64,000 bases of DNA from Flavobacteriales bacterium UBA4422 (GTDB lineage: Bacteria; Bacteroidota; Bacteroidia; Flavobacteriales_G; Salibacteraceae), in the NCBI GenBank assembly GCA_002389645.1, contig DGQE01000039.1, positions 71,722-135,721 of the forward strand, written 5' to 3'. The translations under genes were made by a program, and so were the position numbers. This document shows, one piece after another, positions 51,970-61,448 of the stretch. The first letter of the stretch is position 1, and every line of letters starts with the position of its first letter. The notes under the pieces were generated by a model. That model was not told where the DNA came from. It searched no databases and saw only the letters and a list, made by a program, of their open reading frames with translations.

Positions 51970-53679
51970 TTACAATTGTTTCAAGCAGAAATCGCACATT
52001 CCGCAGTTTTCTGCATTCATTTCACCAAAATACTCAAGTAACATTCTGCTCCTGCACTTTGCTTCAGACTGAATAAAATGAAGCATTGCTTCTGATTTGT
52101 TTTGTGTCACTTCTTTTCTGATTTTATAATGTTCATCTGAAAAGCTGAGGTTTTTTTTGTCGATTCGTTCACAGGTATAGGTCACCTTCGGTAAATTGGT
52201 GGCTTTATTGTAGGTGATATATTCTGAGTCATGCAACCACTCTAGACCCTTAATAACTCGATCTTTTGACCACTTAGTACGTTTGGCTAATGTCCATTCG
52301 CTGATTGATGATTTTTCGTCAAATAGGCGAGAATAAGACCGGAGAAGTGCATCAATCAAATAGGCAAGCTTGTGGTCTGAGTTTCGAAAATTGTAGATCT
52401 GCTCATAGCCTGCTTTAAAAATGACTGAGGAATAATAATCTGAACTCTCATTGAATTGAATATATCCTTCGCGTTCAACAAACTTAAGACTGAGCAGTAC
52501 TTGCCGAATATCTAGGTTATACTGTTGGCACATCATTTCTACATCTAGCGCAAATGTCTCGTCTTTGCCACTTCCTGTTGCCAATCTGAGGAAGCTAGAC
52601 GTTGCTTCATAAACCCTCTTTATTTCTTGAATTGAAGGAAAAGATTGAATTGATTTATCAATGTAGTTGCTTACATCTTTTTTAGTCAATACAGATACCG
52701 CAAATGCCTTATTTCCATCTCTTCCTCCACGTCCACATTCTTGATAATAATTTTCGAGTGTATCTGGAATGTCAAAATGAACCACAAACCTGACATTGGG
52801 TTTGTCAATGCCCATACCAAATGCATTGGTTGCCGCTATAATTTCACATTCGCCAGTCATCCATTTTTGTTGCTTTTCAGCCCGAATCTCGTTATCTAAT
52901 CCAGCATGATAATAATCGATACTTAAGCCTCGCTTTCTAAGCTCCCGACTAATGCGCTCCGTCCCTTTCCGACTGCGCATATATACGATGCCAGAACCTT
53001 TTTGTTTCTTGGCAATGCGCTCAATTTTACCCAGTTTGTCCTCATCCCAATCAATGAAATAAACCAAGTTATCTCGCTTAAAGCTCTTTTGAAATAAGTT
53101 CTCCTTTTTGAATAAAAGCTTGGCTTGAATATCCTTTTTCACCAATGGAGTCGCGCTTGCTGTCAACGCAATAACTGGAGTGTTAGAAATAAGTGATCTT
53201 ATTTCGGCAATCTCAAGGTAAGGAGGTCTAAAATCATATCCCCACTCACTAATACAATGCGCTTCATCTACTGCAAGCATGGAAACGTTCATTTGAGCAA
53301 TTCTGGCCTTGGCCAAATCAGTTTTCAAACGCTCAGGAGATAGGTATAAAAACTTTACATCTTTATCGTAGATTGCTCGATCAAAAATGGCATCTATTTG
53401 AGAATAGTCAAACTCCGAAGTAGCGCATAAAGCTTTGATATTCCTTTTGTTTAAAGCATCAACTTGATCCTTCATCAAGGCGATCAAAGGCGATACAACA
53501 ATGCAAATACCTTCGTTAATCAAAGCCGGAACTTGGAAACAGATTGATTTCCCGCCTCCAGTAGGTAGAATAGCCAAAGTATCCTTGCCGTCCAGAATGC
53601 TCTGAATTATTTCGAGCTGAAGAGGTCTGAACTCTTTAAACCCATAATACTTTTCGAGTATTTCATGTGGTTTACTCAA
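51970..53679 (-). CDS. recQ: RecQ-family ATP-dependent DNA helicase
   Basis: A 3'-5' helicase for replication repair. From the preferred TTG start at 53679 the 569-residue protein begins LSKPHEILEKYYGFKEFRPLQ, the family N-terminus, and shows Walker A PTGGGKS, DEAH in VDEAHCISEWGYDF, motif VI QECGRGGRDG and a late zinc-type CGMCDFC cluster; the RQC and HRDC parts are reduced. An upstream ATG at 53718 would overlap the M14 gene by 47 bases. The TTG overlaps that gene's TAA region (ATTGAGTAA), so coupled translation is likely. Confidence 0.93.
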   Translation of the reverse strand: MSKPHEILEKYYGFKEFRPLQLEIIQSILDGKDTLAILPTGGGKSICFQVPALINEGICIVVSPLIALMKDQVDALNKRNIKALCATSEFDYSQIDAIFDRAIYDKDVKFLYLSPERLKTDLAKARIAQMNVSMLAVDEAHCISEWGYDFRPPYLEIAEIRSLISNTPVIALTASATPLVKKDIQAKLLFKKENLFQKSFKRDNLVYFIDWDEDKLGKIERIAKKQKGSGIVYMRSRKGTERISRELRKRGLSIDYYHAGLDNEIRAEKQQKWMTGECEIIAATNAFGMGIDKPNVRFVVHFDIPDTLENYYQECGRGGRDGNKAFAVSVLTKKDVSNYIDKSIQSFPSIQEIKRVYEATSSFLRLATGSGKDETFALDVEMMCQQYNLDIRQVLLSLKFVEREGYIQFNESSDYYSSVIFKAGYEQIYNFRNSDHKLAYLIDALLRSYSRLFDEKSSISEWTLAKRTKWSKDRVIKGLEWLHDSEYITYNKATNLPKVTYTCERIDKKNLSFSDEHYKIRKEVTQNKSEAMLHFIQSEAKCRSRMLLEYFGEMNAENCGMCDFCLKQL

Positions 53680-55423
53680 TGCGGAAAACAGGATAGATGA
53701 GATGGCTGCTTCTCTCATAATGAGCTGACTTCTTGTAGATGAAGTCTAATTTGGATCGAGCGTTATTGTTTACCGAAGAATCTAGTGCTACAAACTCATC
53801 TAGACGTGAGGCTAGATCATCGTTCTTCAATATTTCAGCTGCTTCTGGTTCAAACACATAGCTACTAAACCCTTCCTTTTGTTGTAGAATTTCATCGTAA
53901 AAATTCCAGTTGAAGTATGAGTCGGGGCCTTGAGGTTCGAGCATTTCAATGATGAGTCTTTTCTTTATTTGGTCTGTTGATACGAAGTAATAAGTGTTTT
54001 TGATAACATCAACTTCATTTTCAAATTCTTCAATTTTTACGTCATAGTGATAGTAATGCGACTCATATGGCTTTGGGCTTGTAGAATAATCTTTAATTCG
54101 ATATGAAGTAACGTTTAATGTGGAGTCATGATTAATTATCTTCATTACTACATTATTCAATTGTAATCGTTGCACAACTTCATTCCATGACGCAGGCACG
54201 AGATAAGCTGTTGGAGATGCTACAGAAACTTTGGCTTTAAGGTGTGCAAAATATTGAATTGGTTTTTCCCATTGGGTGTCTCGATCATAGTAAAGTTGTT
54301 GTTCATCTGTAACTTCACTTGTGTCATAATATGCCCGATAGCCTTTAAAGTTAAGAAGCTCTGACTGGCTTTTGTCAATTTCCCAATCAAGTATAAATTC
54401 TGATTGCTTCTGCAGCACTTCATCTGCTGCTATGCGAGCATCTTTTATGGATTTGACATCTTTAGCAAGTATCTCGCCAAGGGAATGGAGAAAGTTAAGG
54501 GTTGATGTTACGCGTTGTTTAAACGGCTTTAACATATGGGTTTCGGTCAGAAGGCCTATTGAGTTGTGTAGGGCCGTAAAACCCGTTGAGTATCGCGGTG
54601 AGTCATAAAAAGAGGAGTATCCTGAGTCTGGTGAAGTTCCAAATACATTTACGTATGGAATCATTTCATCGTTCCTTTCGAGCATTTTGGATTGTAGTAT
54701 CGGTGTCAAATGATCATTGACATAATTACTCAAAGGCAAGGCTAGCTTGTCAGGGTGTGATAAAAGGTAAGTCATTGTGTAAGGATAGTCAGCGCCATTA
54801 CTTACATGAGTTTCTAGATAAACATCTGGGTTCCAATGCGCAAAAAGTTCAATAAATGATAATGCATTTTTACTATCTGCTTTTGAGAAATCTCGGTTCA
54901 GATCTAGGTTTCTTGCATTCCCTCGAAAGCCATAGCTCTCAGGTCCGTTTTGATTCGCTCTTGAGCAGCAGTTTCTGTTCAATGCTCCGCCAACATTGTA
55001 TATGGGGATGATCATTATTATTATGTCCTCAAAGTTTTGCTCAAAGTCCTCACTGCTTAAAATTTGACGGGCGTAAAGCATGGATGCATCAATTCCGTCT
55101 GGTTCTCCTGGATGGATACCATTGTTAATCAACCATTTGATTTTTCCACTCTTTTGAATGGATTCGAAATTGAAGTTTCGGGCCGAGTTGATAACAATAA
55201 GGTGAAGTGGAAGGCCTGCATCCGTTTCTCCAAACTCCTTTAAGCAGAAATAAGCTGATTCTTTTTCCAATGCCCTCCACCAATCAATTGCTTCTTCATA
55301 AGTTGTCGTTTCAATTGAATCAGAGCTTTCAAATGGAGTTTTCATTTCTTTTATGGCGCTTTCATCCGCGCATGAGGAGAAAATAAAGGACGCCAGTATT
55401 GCAAAAAATAAAAGTCGATTCAT
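53672..55423 (-). CDS. M14 family zinc carboxypeptidase lipoprotein
   Basis: A 583-residue lipoprotein (signal ending FIFSSC, Cys near residue 18). The M14 domain (about 45-330) has HPGEPDG (zinc ligands His, Glu), the third His in ETHVSNG and a catalytic Glu region in LLTETHMLKPF. The remaining 250 residues are a beta-rich C-terminal part of unknown role. Related proteins trim peptides or peptidoglycan in the periplasm. It is the first gene of the recQ-containing minus-strand series. Confidence 0.88.
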   Translation of the reverse strand: MNRLLFFAILASFIFSSCADESAIKEMKTPFESSDSIETTTYEEAIDWWRALEKESAYFCLKEFGETDAGLPLHLIVINSARNFNFESIQKSGKIKWLINNGIHPGEPDGIDASMLYARQILSSEDFEQNFEDIIIMIIPIYNVGGALNRNCCSRANQNGPESYGFRGNARNLDLNRDFSKADSKNALSFIELFAHWNPDVYLETHVSNGADYPYTMTYLLSHPDKLALPLSNYVNDHLTPILQSKMLERNDEMIPYVNVFGTSPDSGYSSFYDSPRYSTGFTALHNSIGLLTETHMLKPFKQRVTSTLNFLHSLGEILAKDVKSIKDARIAADEVLQKQSEFILDWEIDKSQSELLNFKGYRAYYDTSEVTDEQQLYYDRDTQWEKPIQYFAHLKAKVSVASPTAYLVPASWNEVVQRLQLNNVVMKIINHDSTLNVTSYRIKDYSTSPKPYESHYYHYDVKIEEFENEVDVIKNTYYFVSTDQIKKRLIIEMLEPQGPDSYFNWNFYDEILQQKEGFSSYVFEPEAAEILKNDDLASRLDEFVALDSSVNNNARSKLDFIYKKSAHYERSSHLIYPVFRIE

Positions 55424-55519
55424 ATTGGCTTATTATTCTCCAAATCAACATAAAACGATTGACTATTAAAAGTGAATTCAAAAGGATATTATTGATACGT
55501 AAACTAATCAACCACTATT

Positions 55520-56530
55520 ATGAGAATTATAAAAATCATCGGAGGGGTAATAGGAGCCCTTGTTCTTGTTATATTGATTTTAGGCTTAATAGCACCAAGT
55601 CACACACATATTGAGCGATCCGTAACTGTTCAAGCGCCTCATGACCACGTTTGGTATTATGTCAGCAGTTTTGCTGGAATGGTTCAATGGTCTCCATGGC
55701 GTGAGCTCGACCCAGATCAGGTTGCGGTCATCAAAAATGACGGTGCAGTTGGTGCCTTATATACTTGGTCGGGAAATGAAGATGTGGGAAAAGGAGAGCA
55801 AACTATTACATCCATAAATGAAACTGAGGTAGTAACCCATTTGCATTTTATTGATCCTTTTGACGCAGAAGCAGATGCTACAACTTCAGTAATTAAAAGC
55901 GAAGATGGAGTAAAAGTAACATGGTCATATGATGCTGACGCTCCTTATCCAATGAACGTGATGAACCTCTTAATGGATATGGATAAGATGCTTGGTCCGG
56001 ACTTTCAAAAAGGTATGGATAAATTAAAGGTTCTTGCGGAAGAAACAGCGCCTTCTATATCGCAAGAAAGCTTGTTTAATATTCAGACAATTGAGCTCGA
56101 ACCGCGTGTTTATATTGGAGTTAGGAAGATAATTCCCTGGAGTGAAATGGAATCTTTCTATACATCGTCATTTGAAGTTGCCTTTGGAGCTGCACAGGCA
56201 TCAAGCCTTGAGGTGTTAGGTATGCCTTCGGGTGTGTTTTTTAAGTGGGGTGAGGAGAATCAAGAAGCTGATCTGCTTGCTGGCGTACCCGTAAAAGAAG
56301 GTGAAATTGAGGGGATGGACTCAGAATTGATTGAAGGCAAATCATTATTAATTGAATACTATGGTCCATACGAAGGCACGGGAGACGCGCACATGGCCAT
56401 TGAAAAATACATGGAAGAAAATGGAATTGAAAGCAAAGGGATTGCCATCGAAGAGTATGTTACCGACCCCACTGAGCAACCTGACAATTCAAAATGGCTA
56501 ACTAAAATCTATTATCCAATAGTTCACTAA
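55520..56530 (+). CDS. SRPBCC-GyrI fusion protein
   Basis: A 336-residue protein with one N-terminal transmembrane helix (about 5-25), a SRPBCC/polyketide-cyclase-like domain (about 30-175, HIERSVTVQAPHDHVWYYVSSF) and a GyrI-like effector-binding domain (about 190-335, with ELEPRVYIGVRKIIPWSEM). Both domains have ligand pockets. The order SRPBCC then GyrI occurs in Bacteroidota, but its role is unknown. It is divergent from the M14 gene and precedes an FKBP gene with its own promoter. Confidence 0.85.
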   Translation: MRIIKIIGGVIGALVLVILILGLIAPSHTHIERSVTVQAPHDHVWYYVSSFAGMVQWSPWRELDPDQVAVIKNDGAVGALYTWSGNEDVGKGEQTITSINETEVVTHLHFIDPFDAEADATTSVIKSEDGVKVTWSYDADAPYPMNVMNLLMDMDKMLGPDFQKGMDKLKVLAEETAPSISQESLFNIQTIELEPRVYIGVRKIIPWSEMESFYTSSFEVAFGAAQASSLEVLGMPSGVFFKWGEENQEADLLAGVPVKEGEIEGMDSELIEGKSLLIEYYGPYEGTGDAHMAIEKYMEENGIESKGIAIEEYVTDPTEQPDNSKWLTKIYYPIVH

Positions 56531-56605
56531 TTTCATGAAATGACTATTTACCCTGACTTTTCTCGTGTTATTAACATGATATGTGTCATACTAGATCTCA
56601 CTTAA

Positions 56606-56636
56606 TTGGTATTGGGGTTATAAGGCCTTACCTTTG
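56606..56636 (+). promoter_or_regulatory. Promoter of the FKBP/desaturase unit
   Basis: TTG at 56606-56608 and TACCTTTG at 56629-56636 are separated by 20 bases, fitting the Bacteroidota -33/-7 promoter. The FKBP ATG lies 72 bases downstream, leaving room for a leader. Confidence 0.7.
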
Positions 56637-56707
56637 TGCCAATTATTAAAAACATAATGACGTTTAGGTCGTTATGTATTAATTATGAAACAGTTTAAAT
56701 AGTAGTT

Positions 56708-57136
56708 ATGAAAGTTGTAGATAAAAGTGATAATGTATCACTTCATTACAAGGGAACGTTGAGTGATGGACAGATGTTTGACTCTTCAGAAGGTAAAGAC
56801 CCATTGACATTTGAAGTAGGAAGCGGACAAGTTATTCCAGGGTTTGATAAGGCCGTAGTGGGAATGAAAGTTGATGAGAGTAAAGTATTTACGATTCCAT
56901 CTGCTGAAGCCTATGGAGATGTTAAAGAAGATTTGATGTATGAAGTTCCTGTAAGCTCGATTCCAGCTGAGCTAAACCCTCATGAAGGACAAAGGTTAGT
57001 GTCTAATTTGGAGGATGGAAGACAAATTCCAGTAACAGTAACCTCAGTTAAGGATGACAGCATTACGTTAGATGCGAACCACCCATTGGCAGGAAAAGAT
57101 TTGACATTTGATATTAAGGTGGTAGCCATCAATTAA
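56708..57136 (+). CDS. SlyD-like FKBP-type peptidyl-prolyl isomerase
   Basis: A 142-residue FKBP with an inserted IF chaperone domain (about 70-120): NVSLHYKGTLSDGQMFDSSEG and VIPGFDKAVVGMKV give the isomerase core and EAYGDVKEDLMYEVP begins the insert. The metal-binding histidine tail of E. coli SlyD is missing. It folds proline-containing proteins in the cytoplasm. The desaturase gene starts 36 bases downstream, so the two may share a transcript. Confidence 0.93.
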   Translation: MKVVDKSDNVSLHYKGTLSDGQMFDSSEGKDPLTFEVGSGQVIPGFDKAVVGMKVDESKVFTIPSAEAYGDVKEDLMYEVPVSSIPAELNPHEGQRLVSNLEDGRQIPVTVTSVKDDSITLDANHPLAGKDLTFDIKVVAIN

Positions 57137-57172
57137 AGCGTAAAAGCGAAAGTTTAATTAATTCACAATATT

Positions 57173-58267
57173 TTGATACAAACAGCACCAAAATTTAATC
57201 GTGCTTCAAGTAAGGAGTTCTCACAGACGCTCAGAAAGCGCGTGAATTCCTATTTTGAGGAAAATGACATTAAAAGGACTGGCGATGTGCGAGTGGCGGT
57301 TAAAGCATTCGTTATGTTTAGTCTTTATTTTGTTCCTTATATAATACAGGTGACAGTGAATTTAGGCACGTTTCCTTATTTGCTTTGCTCCATTTTAATG
57401 GGCTTAGCCATGTCGGGAATCGGTCTTGGAATAATGCACGATGCTAATCATGGTTCATTGTCTAGTAAAAAATGGGTCAATAACCTTTTTGCTTACTCCT
57501 TGAATATAATTGGAGGTAATGCATTGTCATGGAAAATTCAGCATAATGTGCTTCACCATAGCTTTACTAATGTTCATGGAATGGACGAAGATTTAGAAGC
57601 AGGAAATATTATGCGCTTTACACCGAGTGAACCATGGAAAAAACGACATAGAGGACAACATATTTACTCTTGGGTTCTATACTCATTAATGACTTTCAGT
57701 TGGGTATTGCTTAAGGATTTTAAGAGAATCACAAAGTATTCTAAAGTTGGTTTGGTGCAAGCTCAGGGAGTGAGCTATTTCAATGCAATAGCTACGATCG
57801 TAGTATCTAAGATTGTCTACGTAGGTTACACATTGGTTTTACCAATAGCATTGGGTTATCCTGTATGGTTGGTTCTTGTTGGTTTTGTGATCATGCATAT
57901 TCTTGGTGGATTAATGTTAGCTATGATTTTTCAGCCGGCACACATCATGGAAGATCATGATTTTATTAATGGAGATACTGATGTTATAAATCAATCATAT
58001 GAAAGTCACCAGTTGAATACAACATCAAATTTTGCTCCGACAAATAAACTTCTTACATGGTATTGTGGCGGACTAAACTATCAAGTAGAACACCATATTT
58101 TCCCTAGTGTAAGTCATGTGCATTATCCAGCTATTTCCAAAATAGTTAAGGAGACGGCAGAAGAGTTTAACTTGCCGTATAGAAGTGTTCCTACGTGGGG
58201 TGCTGCTCTTAGAATTCATCAAAGAACGATGAAGAAATTGAGCGAACCAGAATGGTCACTAGCTTAA
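57173..58267 (+). CDS. Acyl-CoA/fatty acid desaturase
   Basis: A 364-residue membrane di-iron desaturase. The three His boxes are HDANHGS (about 88-94), HNVLHHS and QVEHHIFP, separated by transmembrane pairs, as in linoleoyl-CoA/delta-6-type enzymes. The start is TTG at 57173 (MIQTAPKFNR in translation); no in-frame ATG precedes the conserved region. It introduces a double bond into membrane fatty acids and may be cold-regulated (inference). It is followed by a strong terminator. Confidence 0.92.
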   Translation: MIQTAPKFNRASSKEFSQTLRKRVNSYFEENDIKRTGDVRVAVKAFVMFSLYFVPYIIQVTVNLGTFPYLLCSILMGLAMSGIGLGIMHDANHGSLSSKKWVNNLFAYSLNIIGGNALSWKIQHNVLHHSFTNVHGMDEDLEAGNIMRFTPSEPWKKRHRGQHIYSWVLYSLMTFSWVLLKDFKRITKYSKVGLVQAQGVSYFNAIATIVVSKIVYVGYTLVLPIALGYPVWLVLVGFVIMHILGGLMLAMIFQPAHIMEDHDFINGDTDVINQSYESHQLNTTSNFAPTNKLLTWYCGGLNYQVEHHIFPSVSHVHYPAISKIVKETAEEFNLPYRSVPTWGAALRIHQRTMKKLSEPEWSLA

Positions 58268-58276
58268 TAGATATTT

Positions 58277-58308
58277 AAAAGAGGAACGAATGTTCCTCTT
58301 TTTTTTTG
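58277..58308 (+). terminator. Terminator of the desaturase gene
   Basis: AAAAGAGGAAC and GTTCCTCTTTT form a long stem with a GAAT loop, followed by T residues. It ends only about 13 bases before the PhzF start, so the PhzF promoter must overlap it or the gene is read through. Confidence 0.9.
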
Positions 58309-58320
58309 TCATTTTATACA

Positions 58321-59115
58321 ATGAACTTAAATCGCTTCTTTCTAATTAATGTCTTCACAGGATCAAATGCCCTTGGAAATCAAGCATGCGTATTGTTCGT
58401 TGATGATCTAGAAGATGATGCTGCACTATCAAAAATCGCTTCTGACTTTAATTTACCTGCTACCTCATTTTTAAAACAAGATGGAGAAGGATCTTTCAGT
58501 GTAAGATGGTTTGCGCCAATGGCTGAAATTGATTTATGCGGTCATGGCACAATAGCCGCTAATTGGGCTGCGCATAGACTATTTCCTGACTTAAAAGAGT
58601 TTACATTCAAGTATAAATATGGTGTATTGCAAGGAAAGATTAATGGGAGTCAAGTTGAGTTGAAAGGAGATCCAATAGATTGTGAAGAGTCTGAAATTCC
58701 ACATCATGTTAAACGTGGGTTTCATGGAAAGGCAAAGGGCTATTATCCAACCCCTAATAAAGACATTGTGTTGTTTGATAACGAGATGGATGTCGTTGAA
58801 ATGAAGCCTGACTGGGAAGCTTTGCGAGCCTCTGATACATTTGGATATGTGATAACGGCTAAATCAAAGACTTATGATTTCGTATCTAGAGTACTACTTC
58901 CACATTTAAGTTTTTTAGAAGATCAAGCTACAGGTAGCGCCCACCTGGTCTTAACACCATTTTGGTCCTCCAGGCTTGGGAAGTCAACAATGAAAGCTTT
59001 CCAGGCAAGTGATAGAGGTGGAGAAGTTGAGTGTTATCTTCAAAAGGGGCAGGTTACCTTAAAAACATCTTGCAAACTATTCGGTGAAGGTACTTTTGTA
59101 CCCACGATTGATTAA
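58321..59115 (+). CDS. PhzF family protein
   Basis: A 264-residue epimerase/isomerase-fold protein: MNLNRFFLINVFTG and the central ATSFLKQDGEGSFSVRWFAP, then IDLCGHGTIAA, holding the catalytic acid area, and a duplicate second half with DQATGSAHLVLTPFW. PhzF isomerises dihydrohydroxyanthranilate in phenazine synthesis; most homologues outside phenazine clusters have other unknown substrates. The ATG at 58321 is preferred over an upstream TTG at 58306 that lies in the terminator. Confidence 0.9.
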   Translation: MNLNRFFLINVFTGSNALGNQACVLFVDDLEDDAALSKIASDFNLPATSFLKQDGEGSFSVRWFAPMAEIDLCGHGTIAANWAAHRLFPDLKEFTFKYKYGVLQGKINGSQVELKGDPIDCEESEIPHHVKRGFHGKAKGYYPTPNKDIVLFDNEMDVVEMKPDWEALRASDTFGYVITAKSKTYDFVSRVLLPHLSFLEDQATGSAHLVLTPFWSSRLGKSTMKAFQASDRGGEVECYLQKGQVTLKTSCKLFGEGTFVPTID

Positions 59116-59169
59116 AAGCGGCTACTTTAGCGAGTCTTCTAATCAAGAAGAACCTAAACTCTCTTTTCC

Positions 59170-60240
59170 ATGTTCGAAAAACCCATAGACTTCGACCGTT
59201 TCGTTCGCATTCTCATTTCAGTGGCAGCATTTGTGCTGTTCTACTTCCTGCTTAAGGAATTATCCTCAGTGCTTTTGCCGTTTTTCTTAGCGTGGTTGAC
59301 AGCATATATGCTTGAGCCTTTGGTTTTATTGCTTCAAAAGTTAGTGCGCAAAAGAATCTTGGCTGTTGTATTCTCTTTGTTGCTTATCGTTGGGGTGGGA
59401 TTGGTGTTGGCTATTGTTCTTACACCACTAGTAATTGATGAAATTCTAGGGCTTCAAACGCTAATATCATCTCAAATCAATCAAATTTCCTGGCCAGCAT
59501 GGATTCCAAAAGACATCGGTGAGAGAGTTAACGAATACATTTCTGGGTATAATTACAGTTCGATTCTTGAACAAGAGGGTATTGCGGATAAAGCAGCTTC
59601 TTTACTCTCGGGCGGTTGGAGTATAGTTAGCAGTGCCGTGGGTGTCATAGGTGCTTTGTTTGGGACTATTACCTACGCCTTATATGTTGTTTTTATTATG
59701 CTGGATTATTCTCATATTTCTAATAGCTGGAAAAAGCTTGTTCCTGAGAAGCATGAGAAATTTGTTCTTGGTTTGGTAGATGACATGGAAACAGGAATGA
59801 ATGGATATTTCAAAGCACAAACCAACATTGTAATCATTGTAGCTACTCTCTTTTCGATAGGCTTCTCCATTATTGGACTTCCTTTTGCGATTTTACTTGG
59901 GATTACTTTAGGCATTATGAATTACATTCCATACGCTCAATTAATTGGTATAATTCCTGCTATTGGCTTGACTGCATTACATAGTGTCGAATCCGGGAAT
60001 AGCTTTTGGTTATTACTAGGCTTGTTGACTTTAGTTTTCGTGATTGTTCAGTTGGCTCAGGACCTTTACTTAACTCCGAAATTTATGGGCTCATTTAGTG
60101 GGTTTAACCCTGCGGTAATCTTGCTTTCATTGAGCGTTTGGGGTAGTCTTTTAGGTATTATGGGACTAGTTATTGGCATTCCACTTACGTCAATAATACT
60201 CAGTTATTATCAGAGGTATATTCTAAAATCAAAAACTTGA
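59170..60240 (+). CDS. AI-2E family transporter
   Basis: A 356-residue polytopic membrane protein of the AI-2 exporter/PerM-like family (about seven to eight helices). The N-terminal helices (FVRILISVAAFVLFYFLLKE), the long extracytoplasmic loop (about 100-150), and the late GIPLTSIILSYYQRY are typical. Family members have been linked to autoinducer-2 export or Na+/H+ antiport; the substrate is uncertain. Its TGA overlaps the TTG start of the next gene (TTGA). Confidence 0.9.
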   Translation: MFEKPIDFDRFVRILISVAAFVLFYFLLKELSSVLLPFFLAWLTAYMLEPLVLLLQKLVRKRILAVVFSLLLIVGVGLVLAIVLTPLVIDEILGLQTLISSQINQISWPAWIPKDIGERVNEYISGYNYSSILEQEGIADKAASLLSGGWSIVSSAVGVIGALFGTITYALYVVFIMLDYSHISNSWKKLVPEKHEKFVLGLVDDMETGMNGYFKAQTNIVIIVATLFSIGFSIIGLPFAILLGITLGIMNYIPYAQLIGIIPAIGLTALHSVESGNSFWLLLGLLTLVFVIVQLAQDLYLTPKFMGSFSGFNPAVILLSLSVWGSLLGIMGLVIGIPLTSIILSYYQRYILKSKT

Positions 60241-61448
60241 AAGTAGCTGTAATAGGTGGAGGTGCTGCCGGCTTCTTTGCTGCAATATCAGCTAAAACAC
60301 ACCATCCAAAAACTGACGTTCAATTGTTTGAGAAAAGCTCTAAACTACTCTCCAAAGTACTTGTTAGCGGGGGAGGGAGGTGTAATGTTACTCATGCATG
60401 TTATAGCGGCAAAGAGCTTTCAAAGAATTATCCAAGAGGAGAGAAATTCTTGAAACAGGCTTTCAAAGAATTTCAGGTTGAGGATACAATTAGATGGTTT
60501 GGCTCGCAAGGTGTTGAATTGAAGAAAGAAGATGATGGACGCATGTTCCCTACAACAAACAATTCTAGCACTATTGCTAATGCGTTAATGAATCGCGCAC
60601 AAGAACTAGGTGTTTCAGTACATCTTAGCTCTCCCATAAATAGTATTGAACCTCAGAATGAGGGTTTCTTATTAAAGTCTAAAATTGGCGTTCAATCGTT
60701 TGATAAAGTAATTGTTGCCTCAGGAGGAAGTCCCAAGCGTTCTGGTTTATTGTGGCTGGAAAACTTAGGTCATGATATAATAGACCCTGTCCCTTCACTG
60801 TTTACCTTTAATATGCCCCATGAATCCATTATTAAACTGATGGGTGTTAGTGTTTCAAAAGCTAGGCTTAGGATTAGAAATACCAAGCTTGAAGTATCAG
60901 CGCCATTACTAGTAACTCATTGGGGAATGAGTGGACCTGCAGTTTTGAAATTAAGTGCCTTTGGAGCAATAGATCTAGCAAATGTTGGATATAACTTTAA
61001 TGTTCAAGTTAATTGGCTCGATACAACTAAAGAGTCTGAGCTTAGGACCGAAATCGAAAAACAAGGTTTGACCAAAGAACAAAAAAAGGTCTCGAATCGA
61101 AACCCATTCAATTTACCCTCTCGCTTATGGGAGTTCCTCCTTAGCAGATCACAAATCCCTGAGGATAAAAGATGGCTTGACCTGAGTAAGAAAGAACTGA
61201 ATCGGTTAGTAAACACTCTTACTAATGATGACTATAAAGTAGAAGGTAAAACTACTTTCAAAGAGGAATTTGTAACTGCTGGAGGTGTTGATTTAACTAA
61301 TGTCGATGTAGAGTCTATGCAAAGCAAGAAACTGCCTGGAATATATTTCTGTGGAGAAGTCATGGATATCGATGGAGTAACTGGTGGGTTTAACTTTCAA
61401 GCTGCATGGACCACAGGGTGGATAGCTGGTAAACTTAAACCAGCTTAA
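60237..61448 (+). CDS. BaiN/HI0933-family flavoprotein
   Basis: A 403-residue NAD(P)/FAD-dependent oxidoreductase. The FAD motif is VAVIGGGAAGFFAAISA at the N-terminus, SGGGRCNVTHA follows at about 45, and YFCGEVMDIDGVTGGFNFQAAWTTG near the C-terminus closes the FAD site, as in HI0933/BaiN proteins. The start is TTG at 60237, overlapping the upstream TGA. Its 3' end overlaps the convergent cvfB gene by 14 bases. The physiological substrate is unknown; some relatives reduce bile acid or tRNA substrates. Confidence 0.92.
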   Translation: MKVAVIGGGAAGFFAAISAKTHHPKTDVQLFEKSSKLLSKVLVSGGGRCNVTHACYSGKELSKNYPRGEKFLKQAFKEFQVEDTIRWFGSQGVELKKEDDGRMFPTTNNSSTIANALMNRAQELGVSVHLSSPINSIEPQNEGFLLKSKIGVQSFDKVIVASGGSPKRSGLLWLENLGHDIIDPVPSLFTFNMPHESIIKLMGVSVSKARLRIRNTKLEVSAPLLVTHWGMSGPAVLKLSAFGAIDLANVGYNFNVQVNWLDTTKESELRTEIEKQGLTKEQKKVSNRNPFNLPSRLWEFLLSRSQIPEDKRWLDLSKKELNRLVNTLTNDDYKVEGKTTFKEEFVTAGGVDLTNVDVESMQSKKLPGIYFCGEVMDIDGVTGGFNFQAAWTTGWIAGKLKPA

